From the NCBI RefSeq assembly GCF_003284965.1, contig NZ_QMEW01000007.1, positions 62,001-126,000 of the forward strand: a stretch of 64,000 bases of DNA. Direction: 5' to 3'. The notes under the pieces are model-generated. The model was not told the origin of the DNA and did not search any database. It saw only the letters and a program-made list of their open reading frames with translations. The translations under genes were made by a program, and so were the position numbers. The stretch comes from Mycolicibacterium sp. GF69 (GTDB lineage: Bacteria > Actinomycetota > Actinomycetes > Mycobacteriales > Mycobacteriaceae). Shown piece after piece: positions 61,869 to 64,000 of this stretch (its first letter is position 1; each line of letters starts with the position of its first letter).

Positions 61869-62291
61869 ATGGCGAAGGCTCCCAAATACATGGCCGTGCA
61901 GGCGGCGGCGCTGTTCGTCGGCCCGGTCTTGATCGTGCTCGGTGTCCTCGGCTTCCTCCCGGGCATCACGCACGACTTTGACCGTCTGGCATGGTTCGGC
62001 CACGAGTCCGGCGCCCGCCTGGTCGGCGCGTTCGCGGTTTCCGGACTGCAGAATACGGTCAACGTGGTGATCGGAGCGCTCGGGCTGGTGCTGGCACGTT
62101 CCTACGCCGCAGCCCGGGCATACTTCCTCGGCGGCGGCCTCGTTTACGCCGCGCTGTGGACTCACGCGCTGATCGCCGCACACGACTTCGCCCCGATGCC
62201 GTTTGCATTTGCCGTGATCATGATCATCCTCGGCCTGACACTGGCCGGCCAGCGTGACCCGACGCGGCGTCGCCGCAGGATTCGGGCCTGA
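61869..62291 (+). CDS. DUF4383 family membrane protein
   Basis: A 140-residue protein with about four membrane helices (AAALFVGPVLIVLGVLGFLPG, LVGAFAVSGLQNTVNVVIGALGLVLA, ARAYFLGGGLVYAALWTHAL, FAFAVIMIILGLTLAG) and a basic tail (RDPTRRRRRIRA). DUF4383 members are small actinobacterial membrane proteins of unknown role. GGAGG lies five bases before the ATG at 61869, and an in-frame ATG at 61848 is less supported. Confidence 0.85.
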   Translation: MAKAPKYMAVQAAALFVGPVLIVLGVLGFLPGITHDFDRLAWFGHESGARLVGAFAVSGLQNTVNVVIGALGLVLARSYAAARAYFLGGGLVYAALWTHALIAAHDFAPMPFAFAVIMIILGLTLAGQRDPTRRRRRIRA

Positions 62292-62325
62292 CCTCTGGCG
62301 AGCGAAAATGCAAGAGCACGACCGG

Positions 62326-62421
62326 GTTTGAGACGTTCGCGCGGACTGCGACGCGTCGGATGATCGGCGGTCCTTGCTGTGCCGCAGCGCGTTACCCGAA
62401 AGTCACGCGAGCGTTTCAAAC
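62326..62421. repeat. Imperfect inverted repeat upstream of narK
   Basis: Arms 62326-62341 (gtttgagacgttcgcg) and 62406-62421 (cgcgagcgtttcaaac) match at 14 of 16 positions and enclose 64 bases in the 148-bp gap before narK. Either two opposed binding sites of one regulator or a structured leader. Confidence 0.5.
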
Positions 62422-62439
62422 ACGTGGTTGTCTGGGTAA

Positions 62440-63660
62440 GTGGACACGGCGATGGTGGAAGATACCGGCGCTCGACGCACTCTGAACCTGGCACTGGCCA
62501 CCTGGGTTTCGGCCATCAATTTCTGGGCATGGAACATGATCGGCCCGCTGTCGACCACCTACGCCGGCGATCTGTCGCTGAGCAGTTCGGAAGCCTCGAT
62601 GCTGGTGGCGACGCCGATCCTGGTGGGTGCGCTGGGACGGATCGTGGTGGGTTCACTCACCGACAGGTTCGGTGGCCGTGCGTTGTTCATCGCGATCTCG
62701 CTGATCTCGATCGTGCCGGTGCTGGCGGTCGGTGCCGCCGGGTCGACGGGGTCGTATCCGATGCTGCTGGTCTGCGGTTTCTTCCTCGGCATCGCGGGCA
62801 CCGTCTTCGCCGTCGGAATCCCGTTCGCGAACAATTGGTACGACGCGTCGCGCCGCGGGTTCGCCACCGGCGTGTTCGGGATGGGCATGGTGGGCACCGC
62901 ACTGTCGGCCTTCTTCACCCCCAGGTTCGTCCACTGGTTCGGGTTGTTCACCACCCATGTCATCGTCGCGGTCGCGTTGGCGCTCACCGCTGCGCTGTGT
63001 GTGGTGTTCATGCAGAACTCGCCGACGTTCACTCCGAACACCGACCGGGTGCTGCCCAAGCTGAAGGCCGCCGCCAAACTGCCGGTCACCTGGGAGATGT
63101 CGTTCCTCTACGCGATCGTCTTCGGCGGCTTCGTGGCGTTCAGCAACTATCTGCCCACCTACATCAAGACGATCTACCATTTCTCGGCCGTCGACGCGGG
63201 CGCACGCACCGCGGGGTTCGCGCTGGCCGCGGTGCTCGCCCGTCCGGTGGGCGGCGCACTGGCTGACCGCATCGCGCCGAAGTACGTCGTGTTGGCTTCC
63301 TTCGGCGGCACCGCGCTGATGGCGCTCATCGCCATGCTGCAGCCGCCACCCGACGTATGGTCGGCGGCCACCTTCATCGCGCTGGCGGTGTTCCTCGGCA
63401 TCGGCACCGGCGGCGTGTTCGCCTGGGTGGCCCGCCGGTCGCCACCGAAGTCCGTCGGCTCGGTCACCGGAATCGTGTCGGCCGCCGGTGGTTTGGGCGG
63501 CTACTTCCCACCGCTGGTGATGGGGTCGACCTACGATCAGTCCGAGAACGACTACTCGGTCGGCCTGATTCTGCTCGTGTTGACCGCGTTGATCGCGTTC
63601 GCCTACACCGCACTGCGGCTGCACGCCCACGAGCCGCAACCCAAGGAGGCACCACAGTGA
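62440..63660 (+). CDS. narK: Nitrate/nitrite transporter, MFS type
   Basis: A 406-residue major facilitator with 12 predicted helices. Two nitrate signature-like motifs are seen: [19 protein letters not shown] and [14 protein letters not shown] in the N-half, and [32 protein letters not shown] in the C-half. [14 protein letters not shown] is the MFS loop. It moves nitrate in or nitrite out for respiratory nitrate reduction. The stop overlaps the narG start by four bases (GTGA), so it is coupled. GTG 62440 or ATG 62452 may be the start. Confidence 0.93.
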   Translation: MDTAMVEDTGARRTLNLALATWVSAINFWAWNMIGPLSTTYAGDLSLSSSEASMLVATPILVGALGRIVVGSLTDRFGGRALFIAISLISIVPVLAVGAAGSTGSYPMLLVCGFFLGIAGTVFAVGIPFANNWYDASRRGFATGVFGMGMVGTALSAFFTPRFVHWFGLFTTHVIVAVALALTAALCVVFMQNSPTFTPNTDRVLPKLKAAAKLPVTWEMSFLYAIVFGGFVAFSNYLPTYIKTIYHFSAVDAGARTAGFALAAVLARPVGGALADRIAPKYVVLASFGGTALMALIAMLQPPPDVWSAATFIALAVFLGIGTGGVFAWVARRSPPKSVGSVTGIVSAAGGLGGYFPPLVMGSTYDQSENDYSVGLILLVLTALIAFAYTALRLHAHEPQPKEAPQ

Positions 63661-64000
63661 CCATGACGCCGGCCCACATCGGCGGCCCTATCGAAGAACT
63701 GCTCGAGCGCAGCGGCCGATTCTTCACTCCGGGCGAGGCTTCCGACGACGGGCGGACCATCCACCGCCGCGGCGGCCGCGAAGGCGACATCTTCTACCGC
63801 GATCGGTGGAGCCATGACAAAGTGGTGCGTTCCACCCACGGCGTCAACTGCACCGGGTCGTGCTCGTGGAAGATCTATGTCAAAGACGGCATCATCACCT
63901 GGGAGACGCAGGAGACCGATTACCCGTCGGTCGGACCGGATCGCCCGGAGTACGAACCGCGCGGCTGTCCGCGCGGTGCGGCGTTCTCCTGGTACACGTA
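63657..64000 (+). CDS. narG: Respiratory nitrate reductase alpha subunit, N-terminal part (truncated by window edge)
   Basis: The first 114 residues are visible. They include the twin-arginine-like [15 protein letters not shown] region and the FS0 cluster ligands [14 protein letters not shown] (His, Cys, Cys) plus the later Cys in RGCPRG, diagnostic of NarG. The molybdenum catalytic domain follows beyond the window, presumably with narHJI. Start at GTG 63657 (coupled to narK) or ATG 63663. Confidence 0.95.
   Translation, partial: MTMTPAHIGGPIEELLERSGRFFTPGEASDDGRTIHRRGGREGDIFYRDRWSHDKVVRSTHGVNCTGSCSWKIYVKDGIITWETQETDYPSVGPDRPEYEPRGCPRGAAFSWYT

Overview
The window is high-GC actinobacterial DNA, almost certainly from a non-tuberculous Mycobacterium (Mycolicibacterium). 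It carries a mycothiol S-conjugate amidase, an antigen 85 type mycolyltransferase, DUF732 secreted proteins, a 13E12/DUF222 protein, an EmbR-like regulator and an embR-pknH style kinase pair. Positions 358-26095 follow, with small insertions, the gene order of M. tuberculosis Rv1086 down to Rv1062. Family names come from recognising the protein sequences; no database search was run.

Layout. 1-6250: a truncated membrane protein, short-chain Z-prenyl diphosphate synthase, hemolysin III, an NTF2-fold protein, a DUF255 thioredoxin-fold protein, a small membrane protein, mca and a DUF4307 protein. 6250-13430: greA, a GPP34 protein, metB, a glutaryl-CoA dehydrogenase-like enzyme, two Pro-rich membrane proteins including pra, and cbs. 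metB and cbs are both transsulfuration enzymes, and a cysteine dioxygenase/rhodanese pair at 22.6-23.5 kb extends the sulfur theme. 13450-22640: lipU, an SGNH esterase, fadA3, a DUF559 gene bracketed by near-identical palindrome arms, a Bax-inhibitor-1 protein, echA9, echA8 and an Abhydrolase_9 protein. 23800-27160: lpqV, two convergent patatin-like lipases and a DapB-like oxidoreductase preceded by a KstR-type operator. 27250-36060: an EmbR-like SARP/FHA regulator, a Ser/Thr kinase, secreted proteins, an ltp-type thiolase, a beta-propeller protein, a STAS/RsbW switch pair and an Ag85 paralogue.

36420-39675 is a complete ectABCD operon for ectoine and 5-hydroxyectoine. 39700-50560 is accessory DNA with several small regulatory modules: TetR/P450, ArsR/AHSA1, an atypical LuxR regulator, a secreted C39-like peptidase-fold protein, and TetR/R2lox. 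50570-52880 has a YdcF-like protein and an acyl-CoA synthetase.

52900-56000 is a scar of gene traffic: a frameshifted HNH endonuclease, a tRNA with a UAA anticodon but a short class I variable loop, a shattered FAD oxidoreductase and a 13E12 protein. 56168-64000 holds an orphan KdpD homologue whose phospho-acceptor histidine is glutamine, an alpha/beta hydrolase, a propionyl-CoA synthetase-like enzyme, an unannotated 38-residue Cys/His-rich peptide, a DUF4383 protein, narK and the start of narG.

Best leads for something undescribed: the KdpD homologue lacking its phospho-acceptor, the Cys/His-rich peptide beside the respiratory nitrate reductase genes, the palindrome-bracketed DUF559 gene, the odd tRNA, and the secreted C39-like protein.
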